The notes: generated by a model not told the origin, from the letters alone. A stretch of DNA of 64,000 bases from Perca fluviatilis (GCF_010015445.1 NC_053134.1:11689580-11753579), one strand, 5' to 3'; positions 1 through 44,468 are shown, numbered from the stretch's first letter. Translations and numbers: made by a program.

Positions 1-739
1 CAGTATAAACGTGTCTTCTCCTTCAGACTAAATTTAACATTTTTCTCCACTATTTCTTACAGAGATTCACAGCTAATGTTTTTCCGTTTGGGGAATTATC
101 TTACACATAATGGATACTGGATGAATGAAGACGTGGATGGATTTGGGAAAAAATAAAACGTAATGAAAGCATCTGTTATGAAAGTAAAAAGAAAAAAAAA
201 TTGTGCTTATTGTTAGCGGGATCTCTGTCAAAAATGTATTAATGACACAAGCCCCTGAAATGGTGCTCCTAAACTTAAGTCATTGTCAACCATTTTCTCC
301 CCAAAAAGGGATTCCTTGACACAATTTCAGCCAGTTGGTCCATCAAAGTTTTCTCAGTTGCTGTTGCCATTGTTTCTCCAATATATTGATGAGCCAAAAA
401 TACCGTAATATCAAAAATAAATGCAACCCTTTCACAAAACAATGAACAATAAATAATAATCAAGTGGTGTTCTTGTACTGTATATGTACTCTATATACAC
501 AGAGAGTTAAGTTTGTTGTATATATGTACACAAAACAACTGCCAGTCTATTTCAGACTGGGTTTTTAGCATAGCCTACAACTGGAATTCGTGCCCAGATT
601 CTATAAATCCCAGAAAAAGCAACAACATAATAACTTACATAGAATCCTCAAGAGCAGAAGGGATAATGCACAATGAGACTACTATGTTGCTTGCAATTTT
701 TTGCCCCAAAAATAGAAGCACAGGTCTGGAAAGGAAATA
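1..739. other. Flank downstream of sema3a, no gene recognised
   Basis: AT-rich sequence with short open frames only. It may include more 3' UTR if a distal polyadenylation site is used. I see no exon, RNA gene or repeat family I can name. Confidence 0.4.
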
Positions 740-757
740 TAAAAGGGACATGTAACA

Positions 758-763
758 TTTATT
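758..763 (-). terminator. Candidate polyadenylation signal AATAAA
   Basis: The plus strand reads TTTATT, so the minus strand reads AATAAA about 920 nt after the sema3a stop codon. It is the first canonical signal I find there. No transcript evidence is available. Confidence 0.35.
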
Positions 764-778
764 TTAGGTAGGGTGTAA

Positions 779-811
779 AAAAAAAAAAAAAAAGAAAAAA
801 AAAAAAAAAAA
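779..811. repeat. Poly(A)/poly(T) tract
   Basis: About 33 nt of almost pure A on the plus strand, interrupted by a single G. It would be a U-tract within the sema3a 3' UTR. Confidence 0.8.
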
Positions 812-1681
812 GCTTTTAGAATTCCATAAAATAACTAGCTTATTAAAACATTGATTGACAACAACATGCACAATGCTTTCCCAGCCTCAGGTGGAGAAGG
901 TTATAACGAAGCACTTTCTTTGCACCATGGTATGACTTTGCAGTTTTTGCATGTAATAATGCTTCTATTTGTTTTTGAACAACATGAGGGCCACTGGTGC
1001 AACCCTTCCCGTTCCTCCTTTAAGAGTGCTGTTGTCTTCACTCGAAAGACTGGATGGAAGGTTGTTTTCTCCTCAGACAGTTCTTCAAAATAAGAGTTTT
1101 TAATCCAATCCATGTACATTATCTTGCGGTTCACATGCTCAGGTCAAAGAGGGCAGCAGATTGCAGTGGATGCATTCTTTCTGCTTCCACAAATGTCTGT
1201 GTATCTATTAACGTCTCCACAACTGTCCTCTCAGCATTTTAAGTCCACCTGCTTACCAACAAACACCTCACTAAACATTTCTGTCCCAGTCCTATTTTAG
1301 TAGCTTATGTACAGGAGGTTGAAGTGTCTGCCAGGCAGTATCCCAGGCAACCAGCCATATCCTCACACATTTACAGTATGCATTCCAGTTTTACAGTCCT
1401 CTGTTCATCTTTGTCCTCTTCACAGGTTATGTGCATTTGTGTATGTGTCTTTGAATGAGAGCTTTATGGTGTTACAAGAGTGCAGCTCATGTATTTCTAC
1501 CTAAAAGTGTGCGCTGCTGTTTTTTTATGGGTCTTTGTTCTGCTGTTGTTATGGCGAGGTCACTGAATCATACATTGGAAACACAATCTATAGAATGTGT
1601 TTGTGTTTTCATGTGTGGATGCATCGGTTTGTGCTTGTGTGTGTAGATCTGGCTGCATGTGTGCATCTCTGTGCTTTTTCC

Positions 1682-32773
<31,092 letters not shown>

Positions 32774-33010
32774 GGTGCTGGAGTGCTGCTGGCTGGCCTC
32801 CAGACCAGGGGGCACTCACACCCCGACCAGTGCCTAGAGATAAGTGTTTCCCGCTGGGGTACGCCGAGCCTGGAGAGTCCCTCCACGCAAGCCCTGAAAG
32901 TGAAGGCTCCACGGAGGGGAACAAAATCCTGGTTGTGTTTCCCCAGCTTTGAGAGCAGACTGTGGGGGGACCTCTGTAGTGTGAAGTGGGTGGAGGGGTG
33001 CCACTCACAT
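32774..33010 (-). other. sema3a: Candidate sema3a 5' leader
   Basis: The roughly 234 nt upstream of the initiator (down to 33007 in the minus-strand sense) contain no ATG at all on the gene strand, which fits a 5' leader. At its far end is a minimal start-stop element, ATG (33010-33008) immediately followed by TGA (33007-33005). Whether the leader is contiguous or spliced to further upstream exons cannot be told from sequence. Mammalian SEMA3A has upstream noncoding exons, so this may be only the last leader exon. Confidence 0.4.
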
Positions 33011-33030
33011 GGCTCCCTGTGTGGAGGTCC

Positions 33031-33044
33031 AGGCTATATAGTCC
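33031..33044 (-). promoter_or_regulatory. sema3a: Candidate TATA box of sema3a
   Basis: The minus strand reads GGACTATATAGCCT (TATATA at 33040-33035), about 265 nt upstream of the initiator. A TATA box here would place transcription start near 33005-33010, at the edge of the ATG-free leader. The spacing is consistent, but there is no direct evidence of promoter activity. Confidence 0.3.
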
Positions 33045-33355
33045 CTTGGCTTATCTGCTCTCCCCCAGGTGAAGGCTCAGCAGGGCTTCAGCTTGGCGTG
33101 AGATGAGAGGAAGAGCCTGTGTAAAGGTAAATCAGATCACTTATCCACAATAGTAAGGCTATCCTTTTCTGGAGAATCTTTTTTTTTTTTTTTTTTTTAT
33201 ATCTCTGTCTGTCTTCTGGCTTCTTCTCTTTGAGCAGACACTCACAGCAACCCTCTAATCCTTGTGTGCGGCTCCACCAGACTGCGAGGGAGAGAGAGAA
33301 AGAGAGAGAGAGCTACACCATCCACGGGAAGAGAGGGAGGGGAAGTAGAGCAGCT

Positions 33356-33360
<5 letters not shown>

Positions 33361-33401
<41 letters not shown>
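33361..33401. repeat. (GA)n polypurine tract upstream of the candidate promoter
   Basis: About 41 nt of perfect GA on the plus strand, CT on the gene strand, some 330 nt upstream of the candidate TATA box. It is surrounded by other GA-rich sequence from 33288 to 33430. Confidence 0.95.
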
Positions 33402-33404
<3 letters not shown>

Positions 33405-34750
33405 GGAGTGCTGGTGAGAGAGAGAAAGGGGGGCGGGATGACTTGAGAGCAATGATGAAACCAGCATACTGGATAGGAAGTATAGTGGATGGTTAGGTTT
33501 TTATAGTGTTGTCTCTTCCGCACTTCCGTTTCTTTTTTTGCTAGTCATCAATTCTCCATTTCCTTTATGCTAATATCTCTTACGGCAAAACTCAAACGAG
33601 GCGTTTGCTGCCACTTGATTTGCAGGTCAACTGTATGTCCTGAGGCAAAAGTCAGATCAAGGATTGACACACTAAACTGATAGCTCAAAAAAAAAATCTA
33701 AATTTAATAAAGCAACGTTTCAATCTCACAGAGATCTGTACTAATCTGTATTTTTTGAGTCAGCATCTGTAAAACATTTTGGATGTACGCAAACTACACT
33801 CTTCAGGTCCACGTCCTCAACTTAAATCTGTGCGTGATTTGGTTATAAAATTATAGGAGCCATTTTTCTGGTTAACGTTGTTCCATGGTAAAAAAAAAAT
33901 AAAAAATGTGGAAAGGGTTACACAGTCCTCCTCAGTATAGTTTGCCCATTTGTCATGGAACTATAGATGCTGAACTTTTTTAAACTTGTAATTATTTTTT
34001 TGAGCACTTTAAGGGCCGTCCAGAAATGTTCAGACTTGTTTGCCAATAGAGGCTAACATTAGATGTGAAAACAGGAGTGTTTTTTTACATTGTGTCTTCA
34101 GGATTTTGACAGGAAGATCATTTGGAAGGAAATTATGTTACAACATTTTCACATATAGGAGTTCAGTACCGGTGAGAAAGGCCAATAAAGGATCCTCCAC
34201 ATTATCTCTTTAAATTTGCAATGCATTGCGGATAATATTTAAGATTTTTTTCAGGATATTTAGGTTGAAACATGGGATTGAAGTGGGTATGGGAGTTTTA
34301 AAGAATCAGGCTGGATGACAGGGATGAAGACGTCCTGGGAAAAGTTGAGCGAAATAAATCAGGGCCAGGCAAGACAGAGCAAGAGTGTCTAATTTCTATA
34401 ATAGCCATATCATGTACTCTCCAAACTCAACAAAGTAGATTGAAAGGAAGATTACTTAAAAAGGCCTGTCTCTCTTCTTTTGAGTTCAGAATTTACATAT
34501 TTTTCAGAGAGTTATGAGTCAAGTATGAGTATTGTACATAAATTACAAGTCACAATTTTCCCACAGAGAGTATAGACTTTGAGAGTGTGTGTTTTTGACT
34601 TATCCAGATGAAAACTGCCGGTTTTGGGGAACACATGCTGGTAGTTAACCTGTGTAGTCTGAGACGGATCCTGTATCTGGTTAAGCCATTCACATCAGCA
34701 GAGCAGGTCAACAACACTCCCCCGTGCTCTCAACCCCCGCTAGCCCCTGC

Positions 34751-34751
<1 letters not shown>

Positions 34752-34806
<55 letters not shown>
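34752..34806. repeat. (GT)n microsatellite
   Basis: About 55 nt of perfect GT. Confidence 0.95.
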
Positions 34807-34808
<2 letters not shown>

Positions 34809-37800
34809 GTGGGCACCTCCTGCTTCCTCTCAGAGGGTGAAATAGCAGTGGTGAGGTGATAAAAGGAGTGCTGATGTGCCAACTCACACACCTCAAGACA
34901 CTAAAAGAAAACAACCTGAGAATTGGGCTGGTATAGTGAGTGTGTACTATAAGGGTACCCTCATATTCCAGCACTCCCACCGGTGCTTTGTGTTTTGAAA
35001 CTATTGTTGCTACATTGTAAAGCATATTTGAAATGGGATTGTGTGTGTGTGTTCTATAAAATACTTTTCTTTTAGTCTGGACTGTTGGTGTCCTAAATCA
35101 TTCCTGGAAAAGTTAAAAGAAAAGTTGAATGTGGGACATCTGTATCCTTAAAGGAACACCGTCCTTAAAGGCTACTTCCAGTTCATTGGAACTTGGATAT
35201 TATTTTAATAGTTTTAGCTATCCGTCCTATTGGTAAAAATAACATTGTGCCCTCCGAGATAACTGCTGAGATCTGGAAACACAGCATCATTACTAAAAAG
35301 TCTTAGCCAAAGTTATCTACAAAAGAGAAAATGAAGTCAAACGGTAAGATGATCATTAGTTTACTACTGTACTTAACATAGTTGTGGGCACCCAGTTTCC
35401 TGTGTGATGAAGGATTATACTGAATTTCAGCTGCATTTTATTTCAGGTGTACCTCCAAATGAAGGGTTTTAGATAATCTGGCTAAACAGTTGACTTGTTT
35501 AAAATCTATTTGATTGTCTAACTTCCGTTTTTCTTGACTCATCAGACTTTTTTGCAATATCCCCATGTTCCCAGATCTCAGCAACTGACTTAGTGAGTGC
35601 ATTGTAATTAATGAAAAACTATGGTTAAATCTATGAAAATAAGACCCAGGGTGTAATAAGAAGGATTTTTCTTAGTCATGTTGACCCTTTATCTGTTTTA
35701 AGTTGTTCTGAATGAATCTTGATGTGTGCCTACATGCATCCATGTCTTCCATTGTGCATTTACTTCCACTACAATGGCGCCCACGTCCTTGTCTCTCATC
35801 ACCCCTTTAGTCTAAACAGCCTTTTTAGCTGTTTACCCAAAACAAAAAGATGTGTTGACAGACACATGAAAGTACTCTCTTCTGGCACTCAGCCTTTGTC
35901 AATCGACCTCTGCCTCTCTCCTCTGCTCCGGTCAGCCACCTTTCTCCAAAAAAAAAAAGGGGGGGGTTTTTTTTTGTGATATTTCTTTAACATGCCTTTA
36001 TGGCTTGCCCTTTAGGGAGTGCAGCAACAGTCAGACCTATCCTTGCTGATCTATTTGTAACAACTCCCCAGCACCCCAGCACCTGGAGTGGCCCTGAGTA
36101 ATGACGACTTAATAAATGGTGACACGCCGCTGGCAGTGGAATGAGAAGCCCATTGAGAAGGAGCTTCCAGAGGCTTTCAGCGCCTGTCGGTAAAAATAGA
36201 AGAGGACATGAGACACCCTGCTTATGAGGACACAGCGGATAGGTGTCAAACAGGTCTGTGTGTGTGCCGAGTGTCAATGTGCTGTTACTGATGCTGTATC
36301 TTCATCCGGTGGTATGGGAAGCGCTGTTAATGTTCTGTGTGTGTGTGTGTTTGTGTGTGTGTGTTTAAGAAAATGATTATGGTAACATGACCCTGGATAT
36401 CGGTTTTACAGAGAACATCGGAAATGTCCCACCCTGTACACACTGCCCTTCGACCTTTCCCCTTCTTTAGCACACGCCTACAAAGCAGTCTGCTCACCTC
36501 CTAACTGACCCAACGTCCCTGAGGCCATTGCCACTCCTAGCACAGAATTAGTAATTGCTGTTTTGATAAATGACATACGAAGTTCAAGGTACGGACAGCC
36601 ATCACTTCCTTTACGCCAGTGGAGTTCCTCTTCCTATTAACTCCCTGTTCAACACCACCTCCCTGTTACGTGAGGTCACACAGCAACCCCTTACTCAGCA
36701 AATGACATGTCCAGGAAACATGGATGAGGAAAACGTGGGAGATAGTCAGGAAAGACGGGCGAAGCGACAGGAAGAACAGTAGCGAGTAGTGGGTGTTATG
36801 ACCAAACCAAGCCTTAAAGCTGCAAAACAGGCCAAGGCAAAGAGTCTAGAGTGAGTGTGTCTTTGTGTGAGCAGGTATGCACATGTAATGATCATATTAC
36901 ACCATAAAAGATGCAGTAACAGATGACAAGTGAGGAAAGTGAAACTGTAAAACATCAGCACATGAGTGAGTTATACTGACTATGTTTATTGCAAAAGGGA
37001 GGCTATGAGGAGGTACATAAGTTAAGGAGATAACTGTGCAACTCTGGACTTTTTCGTCACACACATTTGACTGTAAAAAAGGAAGATCACCTAATAAATC
37101 ACCAGTTGCGCATGCAGTATTTCACAATTTAACATTTGCCTGAATGTAAAGGCATAGGAAGGAAAGAAAAACAGAAAAAAAACATCTGTGTAGGCCATCA
37201 TTATTGTAACTCTGTAAACCTGTGTGTCTCTGTGAGAGCTGTACAATGAGCTATATATCACACTATATGAAGCCTGAAAGTACATCTCCCTCAGCATGTC
37301 AAAGTGTCAACTCAGGTTTCTAATATTTCCAAAGACCAGAAAAAGAGATAATTTTAACAGGAAAGACATCTGGAGCGTGATAGAAAGAAGGTCTGGCAGT
37401 TACGTGACTAAAGACACACACCTTGACGTCATTCTAAGTAAAGTCTTAACAATCACAAAAAAATATAAAATACTCCCTCTATTTTATCATCTGTCCAGTC
37501 AAGTGCTGACACCTGTTTTGGCTCTTGCATGCTCTTTTTGCCCTACTCTTACTCTTCAAACAAAGTGGCGGTTTCATTAAAAATCCATTCTAGAGCTCAT
37601 TAACAATGCTTCCTCTAAACCAGAATTGCCTTCAAACCCCGGCGGAGGGAAATGGGAGGTTTCCCTCCATTTCATCGCTTCTCAGAAGGTCAGAGGTCGG
37701 CCTGCAGGTTTACAATGGGGTCACGCAACCCCATCGTGTGCATGACGGTGCTTGGGTAATCTCTTTTAGCAGGGGCCTTCCATCTACGCATACATACACG

Positions 37801-38952
37801 CAGTTCCATGCGTGCACATGCAGTTTCCGCATCCACTCAAGACAAGTACGGGAATGAGAGAATAAATAAACAAAATTGGAACCACATTGCACCATGGGAG
37901 AGAAAACACTACCGAGCTATAACATCTGTTGCAATGAGGGAGGGATGAAGGGAAGTTGTTGGGCGTATTTATTCATTGCTGATACATTTCCATCCATCTT
38001 CTGGTGACGGAAGTCTCCCGTGGAGCTTTGCCTCACACAGATGTGTCCGCTCCAGTCATTTGATGACGGTGGTGCAAGGCTGATCCGGGAACCGTTTACA
38101 GGAAGCAAGGACATTTGACTGAAACGTAACACTGATTCATAAAATCTGATATTTTCCTCCTGACGTTCGTGTGGGGGAGGAGGACGGAGGAGTTGTTTTG
38201 TCAGACATCAGCTGGTGTGCACTTGTTGAGCAACATGTCCTGAGTAGAGGTGTAAATGTCTTCTTCTGAAGTAAATTATAACAATATACACTATATTTAA
38301 ACCAATAGGCTTTTTAAATCAGAGCAGCTGAACAACAAGTACGATGTCACAAATGAATGACTAAGATGAAAGACTTCAAACTCATGAGTCCAAGGGAAGC
38401 TCATCATGAGGCACCACTGATGCGGAAAGGACCAAAGAAATCTTGAAGTGAGGGGGACGTTGACTAATCCAAGACCTGAAGGATTCCTTTAAATCGTATG
38501 TATATGTAAATGCAATACACGCCATTTGTGAATGGAGGCTTGTTGGGGGAGGACTTAAGTCCGGGGTTGGGTTGAGACTGTGGAGAAGCTCATTATTCCC
38601 TCTATTTGGCCAAATTCAGGGAGCTTACAGGCCTTGGAGAAATCTGCTTTCCCTCACCCCTGCCTCCCATCTACACCCACAGTCACCCACAGTGAATAGA
38701 ACCTCTGAGAGATCTCTCAAAGAGCATTAGCTTCTCTGCGAGGTCGCTGAAATTATAGTATAACCTAATTGCGTGGTTAGGATTTGTTGGTAGTAATGAT
38801 GAGAATAAAAGCAACCTTGTTTATTTCATGTCCACATTAACTCAGATGAGGTTAAGAAAATTTAGTTTCACTTTGATTATTTTCTTAGTCGCCCACACTG
38901 AAATAACAACTAAAAACATATTTCTTCTTTCTCTGCTTTAAGTCTACATCAG

Positions 38953-39383
38953 TTAAAGGATAATTCCGGCGCAAAATGAACCTAGGGATTAATAACACAT
39001 GTTTACCGGAGTCAACCTTTCTCTGGGATATGTTTTCATGGTAATTGAATGTGTATGTAGCTGAAACAAGCTAGCCTGAACCGCCGAAGCATTGAGAACT
39101 TTGTAAGTGTACTCAATGCTTCGGTTTACATGTAGGGACCCTCATTATGCTACCGATGAAGTGTGGTGCTATGTTGAGCCTTGTTACTAGTATAAAATAG
39201 CAATTTATTTTACTCTACCAGTGCCCCGAATGCCTAGCATTAAGCTAATCAGCGGTTCGCGCTAGCTTGTTTCAAGCTACATACACATTTGATTACCATG
39301 AAAACATATCCCAGAGAAAGGCTGACTCGGTAAACATGTGTTATTAACCCCTAGGTTCATTTTGCGCCTGAATTGTCCTTTAA
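38953..39383. mobile_element. TTAA-flanked foldback element, 431 nt
   Basis: The left end TTAAAGGATAATTCCGGCGC (38953-38972) pairs with the right end, which in reverse complement reads TTAAAGGACAATTCAGGCGC (39383-39364). Arms of about 130 nt match through GCAAAATGAACCTAGGG, TTAATAACACATGTTTACC, CTCTGGGATATGTTTTCATG and GTATGTAGC...CAAGCTAGC. Inside is a nested hairpin, CCGAAGCATTGAG (near 39082) paired with CTCAATGCTTCGG (39111-39123). There is no coding capacity. Layout and TTAA flanks resemble the element at 15404-16320. Confidence 0.85.
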
Positions 39384-42300
39384 TGAGTGTGGATGGATGA
39401 ATCAAGCCTTTTACTGTAACACATTAAACTGTCAGCCCTGAACTCATTGCAACATCTTATCTTTTTTTTCAGAACACAAAAGTTCTCTTTAGAACCAACT
39501 ACTTGTAATCTTGGTAAACAGCTGGAATTTACGACCATAAAGCAATTAACTTTTTATATACTTGTGCAGCCTCCTGGCAACCATAACTATAACCAAATCA
39601 TCACCAACCAAAACAAAACCATATAACATATGTGATGACTGTCAAAACTAAAACTTAAAAACAAAAGGCAGATTTCCCCATCAATACCTCAAACAAACAA
39701 AACCTACATTTTACAATTATTTTCAATATGGATTAATCTGCTGATTATTTTCTAGAGTATTTGATAAATCATTTCATCCATGAAATGTCAGAAAATAGTA
39801 AAATATGCTGATCCCAATTTCACAACTTTACTCAAATTGCTTGTTTTGTCCAACCCACAATTTAAAACTCAAAGACGTTCTATTTAATATAATAGAAGAC
39901 TAAAACCAGCAAATATTCTGCATCTACATTTGGGAATGTAGTTTTACTCCTGCACAAGCCCTCGGCTCATTGACTGATAATGATTCCAAGCTGAGTATTT
40001 CAAATAGGACTGAAATGTGTGCAAGACCTGTGGGTTTCAAAAATATGAATGGAAAATGCTATGAGACCAAAAAATGCATCTGAACTCCCACCAGCCCTTG
40101 TAAGCATACAGTATGCAGTAACAAAATACCAAACACACATCCAAACTTTGGAATGCTGTAAGTCATGTTTCATACATATCAAGTTAGGTATCACCATCTA
40201 GACCAACTAACATCTTCTGCAACCGTAAACAGCTTGTATATCCATGTCTGTATCACATGATCCAAGAATCCGACTGCGACGAAATAAGAATAAGACTTGT
40301 ATATGAATCTTCTAGCTGTTCAATAAATTTCTCCTGTCAGGAAGAAATTCCCCCAGTATTTCTCTCTCTACGTCTGTATGGCTGGCAGGGCAGGAACAGT
40401 GACACAGCACTCCGTCCCAATCTTCTATTAAATATTTACACGCTTGTGAAACATATAAAACTAACCGCCGGCGCTCGCATTACCACTCCGGCAGAGGAGT
40501 CAGATTTAATATGGCTCACATTCGCTTCCAAGAATATGTGTGTTAAATAAGGAGAAGTAGAGAGACAGACAGAGAGACAAATGGGTCCTACTGCATTCAC
40601 ACTGATGAGCAAGTGTCCAACGGTTAATTGAGAGCTTTTTTTGTGTGTTTTGTTTTTGCTTTTTAAGGTCAAACCTAAGCCTGAAATCCCACATGACGAC
40701 GCTAACTGCACTGCACATCTCTCAGTAAAACATCTCAACCAATCGAATATCGCATACATATCTGACTGTTTTAATAGATCATGTGCGGAAAAAATTGGCT
40801 GAGGGGATTCTGGGTGCCCCACTGTTTTTATAATTCTTAAACAGAACCATAATTCAAAATGCAATAACTATGACTCAGCATTATTACCCCCAATCATACT
40901 GTCTTTTAGGGTTGGGAGTTAAAGAATTACTCAATAAACTACTTCTCATAGTGTTGAGAAGACAAATGACTCTTTCAGTTCCAGCAATTACATCCCAGTT
41001 ACAAAGTCTCATTTAGTTAAGTTAGTGATGTTATGTATCACCCTTAAGATATATGGATGAATTTGAATTATGCAAAAACATGATACCACATCCTCCATAT
41101 TGTCATTAGCTGCTCCCCCTCACATATGGTGCATAAATGAGTAAGAACAGAGATATTTTATTTCTCTTCTCATTGTGGATGTCTTTCCACTCCTTTTATT
41201 GGATAGCCTATTGGATTTCTACACAATTACATTTCATTTTTATTTTCTGAATTCAAAAAATTAGGTGAAGTACAGTAAATCACTGCTTCCATGGAGTAAT
41301 AAGTAAAGTGATAATATTCCTTTTGAGATGATGAATGAGAACAATATATTTTTTGAGAAGCGAGCCCAACATTGATCACTACCATATGATCCCATGAAAG
41401 CTATCTGAAAGTAAAATTATGTATTGGTGGTTGGTGAATGTCTCCTTTTAATATAGTAGATGCGTTGTGGCATGTGGGTGACTCAGCCGTCACATATTTC
41501 TCCACGGTGATTTGCCCCAGCTGTGCGAACAGGCTAACACTTCCACGCCAAGGGAAAACATTTCTGTGTTTTATCAGAAGACAGATACGTGGCTCGACTG
41601 GCACCAAACTTCATCACCTCTCATTACTTAACACTGTTTTTCCTCCAGATAAAAGAACTTACTCCTGAACAGTCACGGCCCCAATTTTTAACAACGTAAT
41701 TACCTTCTTTTATTTATTGTCCCAGCCCTCCCTGAAGCCATTAGCACAATATTATCAGTTCAAATTTATCAGGGCTCATAATGCAACCTTGGGGAACTTC
41801 AGACAACCTTTGTGCCCCCAGTCTGTCTAGGGGAAGTGGTTCATGTCTGTCGCCATTTACTTTTTATGAGACCCTGTGTCATGGAACCCTGAGAACAAAA
41901 CTGTCATGTAGGCTACTCTCTATTCATTGCTCTATGCAGAGACAAAGTCCTCATATTCTGCTAGCTGTACAGCATTCATAGGGCCCTGAGTGAATACAAA
42001 CCATCTGTGTAAACAGACTTCTGACAGGCCGGTATGGTACGAGATGAGTCCCACCTGTACAAAAGCACAATACCTCAGGAAAAGTCGTATCTACATTTTT
42101 ATACAAGTCACACCAGCTCATGCAGACTTTCACTGTATACCTGGTAGGTCGTTGCTCATAAGAGTAATGACTGAAATGACTCACTCCAATTCGACAAGGG
42201 ATAATTGAAGGACATCCTGCCATGTTAATGAATGATATATCCTGCCATCTCCTCTCTCTAGTGCAATCCCCCACTCACAAATTGATGCTTCACATTCGCT

Positions 42301-44417
42301 GTCCCTTAGACACCTTGTAAATCAAGTATAATTGACAGACAGAAGTGATGAAATGCAAAGGGGTGCAACTAAATGACTCCATCAAAGCAGCTCCATTATG
42401 ACCTCGTGGATGACCAATTATTTTTCACACTTAAAATAACACAGGCAGGCACATACTAAACAGCAAACTTTTGCCTGAAGCCTACACTATAGACATATTA
42501 TATGTAGATATAGGTGCTCTTCGGAAAAGGAAAGATTAATTATACAGCTAACAATCAAATGTGATTTTTTGCTATCTTGCCAATATTTCTCTCACTATAC
42601 TTTAGTCCTTTTGAGACACCAGAAAGTCAGTGAAATTCATCCATGCACAACATATGTGGTGTTAGAAGCTTGGTGATGTAGGGGTAGTTCATAAAATAAT
42701 GTAGTTGGCATGCTAACTATTAGCACATTAGCCAGGCGGGGAAATGCTGGTGCTAATGAGTCATTAGCTTTTAAATTTTGTATTTTCTCTCTACTGGGCT
42801 GTTCACTACCTGACATTTTTGTCGTCAAGACTGTAGCTACATCATTATTCAATAAAGAGTATTGAAATGGGAAAAGGAGCTTCACGAGCTAAGGAGCTTG
42901 CTAGCCGCCCATTTGCTAGCTTGTTAGCTAGACCGCTAATGAGACAATATTTTCAAAAGTTAATTCAAAAGATGTATTTGTAACATTGACTCCTGTCTCA
43001 TGACTGTCTGCAAACCATTCATCTTGTTTTGAGTAGTTTATACTCAAGAGAGGAGGGTTAAATTAATGTGAATGGTGCAACACAGCTAATATGCTAATAG
43101 CTTCCTTTGTTTTTTGACGCTCCAGCTCTACGTTCCCTCAAAGGTCAGCCCTGTCAAGGCAGCTTGCTATCAGTAATGGGTCAAAGTTCACAGACGCGTG
43201 AGTGTGTGTGAAATAGTTCACTGCTGAACACTGTAGTTGTAAACTACAGTAGCCTACAACTACAGTTAAATAAAAAGTTTCATTTCCTCCAAACAAATCC
43301 CATTGAGAATGATCTTAAAATGATTTACCCGCATCTGTCAGAATCCGTCTTCTCCTAAAGGGGGAAAAAAAGTTGGACTTCAAACTACTCATCTCGTCAT
43401 CATCCACACACTTCAATCCTTTAAGATGTAAAGGAATCCCTTCCTTCAACTGCTTTCTCTGACAGCCTGCAGGCCGAGAGTTGTTCTGTTCCACGGCTCA
43501 ACTTTGACTATTAAACCACTGGACAGATGGATTCAAAGCACTGTCCACAGGGTGATTAGGTTTCATTATGGCAAATGAAACACCCCATTACTCTTTACTA
43601 TCTTATAATAAATGTCTTTAAAGAATGTCACAAGTTAGAAAAAAAAAACGTAGCCGAGATTAGGAGGAATGACCGTGATGCTGACTTTTGCGAACTCTTC
43701 TTTTGTCCAGTGAAAAGGAAAGGCAGGAAGGATGAGAGAAAGAGGAGGAAAGGTATATAAATGTCAGAAGTTTGTGTCTGTACAACAAGCCTTGTTAAAA
43801 TAAATAAGTCAGTGTCTCATTTGTATGCTATGTTTGACCGGCACAACACAGTCCATCTGGGGCCTGAGAGAAAATATCTGGAGCTCAAGCGTAAAGATCG
43901 AGATTCAAGAGGCTTGCATCTGGCAATTTTAGAGACAAGCTAGAAACACAATCAATTTACAGGACAAATATAGGGCTGTGGTGTGTTCCGCTATTCAACG
44001 GCACAAATGGGGACTTTCTTTTCCCTGTTAACATGCTGACAAGGCAGCGACACCTGATACCCATCTAATGGAGTAATCCTGATTTGTGTCCAAAACACAG
44101 CATATATTGCAACACAGGGCAATCTGTTTGGACAGTTCCCCGGAAATTCTGTTATCAGTGCATGTCCAGAAATAAATGTGGGGAGGGTGGACAGTGGGGG
44201 TTTTTGGTGGCGGGGACTTGTTGGAAAAGTCAGTTGGATGGTGGCCCCCAGCTGAGGCTGTCTGGCAAAGGATCAGTCTCATTCCTCTTCAGTCGGAGGC
44301 TCCTTTTCTCTGACCCTTCAGTTCTGACATCTCAGAGAACTGACGCAAGAAATGCAGCTATAAAAACAGCCTCTGGTCCTGCTGGTGAGAACTGGGCAAA
44401 GCTCGCTACACACATTC

Positions 44418-44468
<51 letters not shown>

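Larger units (their letters stand above)
740..1681 (-). other. sema3a: Probable 3' UTR of sema3a
   Basis: Lies directly after the TGA in transcript direction and shows no conserved coding potential. The first perfect AATAAA on the minus strand that I see is at 763-758, which would put cleavage near 740 and give a 3' UTR of about 0.94 kb. A run of A on the plus strand (about 779-811) would be a U-rich tract just upstream of that signal in the RNA. The end point is inferred, and a longer 3' UTR is possible. Confidence 0.4.
33045..38952. other. Upstream flank of sema3a, no gene recognised
   Basis: 5.9 kb with no exon or RNA gene that I can support on either strand. It contains a T-run (33180-33199), a GA tract, a GT tract (34752-34806), a weak inverted-repeat candidate (about 35150-35660) and an A/G/T homopolymer cluster at 35948-35975. 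Upstream noncoding sema3a exons could be hidden here. Confidence 0.5.

Noticed and set aside
32774..32815. N-terminal extension of sema3a upstream of MDYLF
   Set aside because: The extension begins with GTG, not ATG, and is preceded by an in-frame TGA. The ATG at 32773 has the good Kozak context and a signal peptide directly after it.
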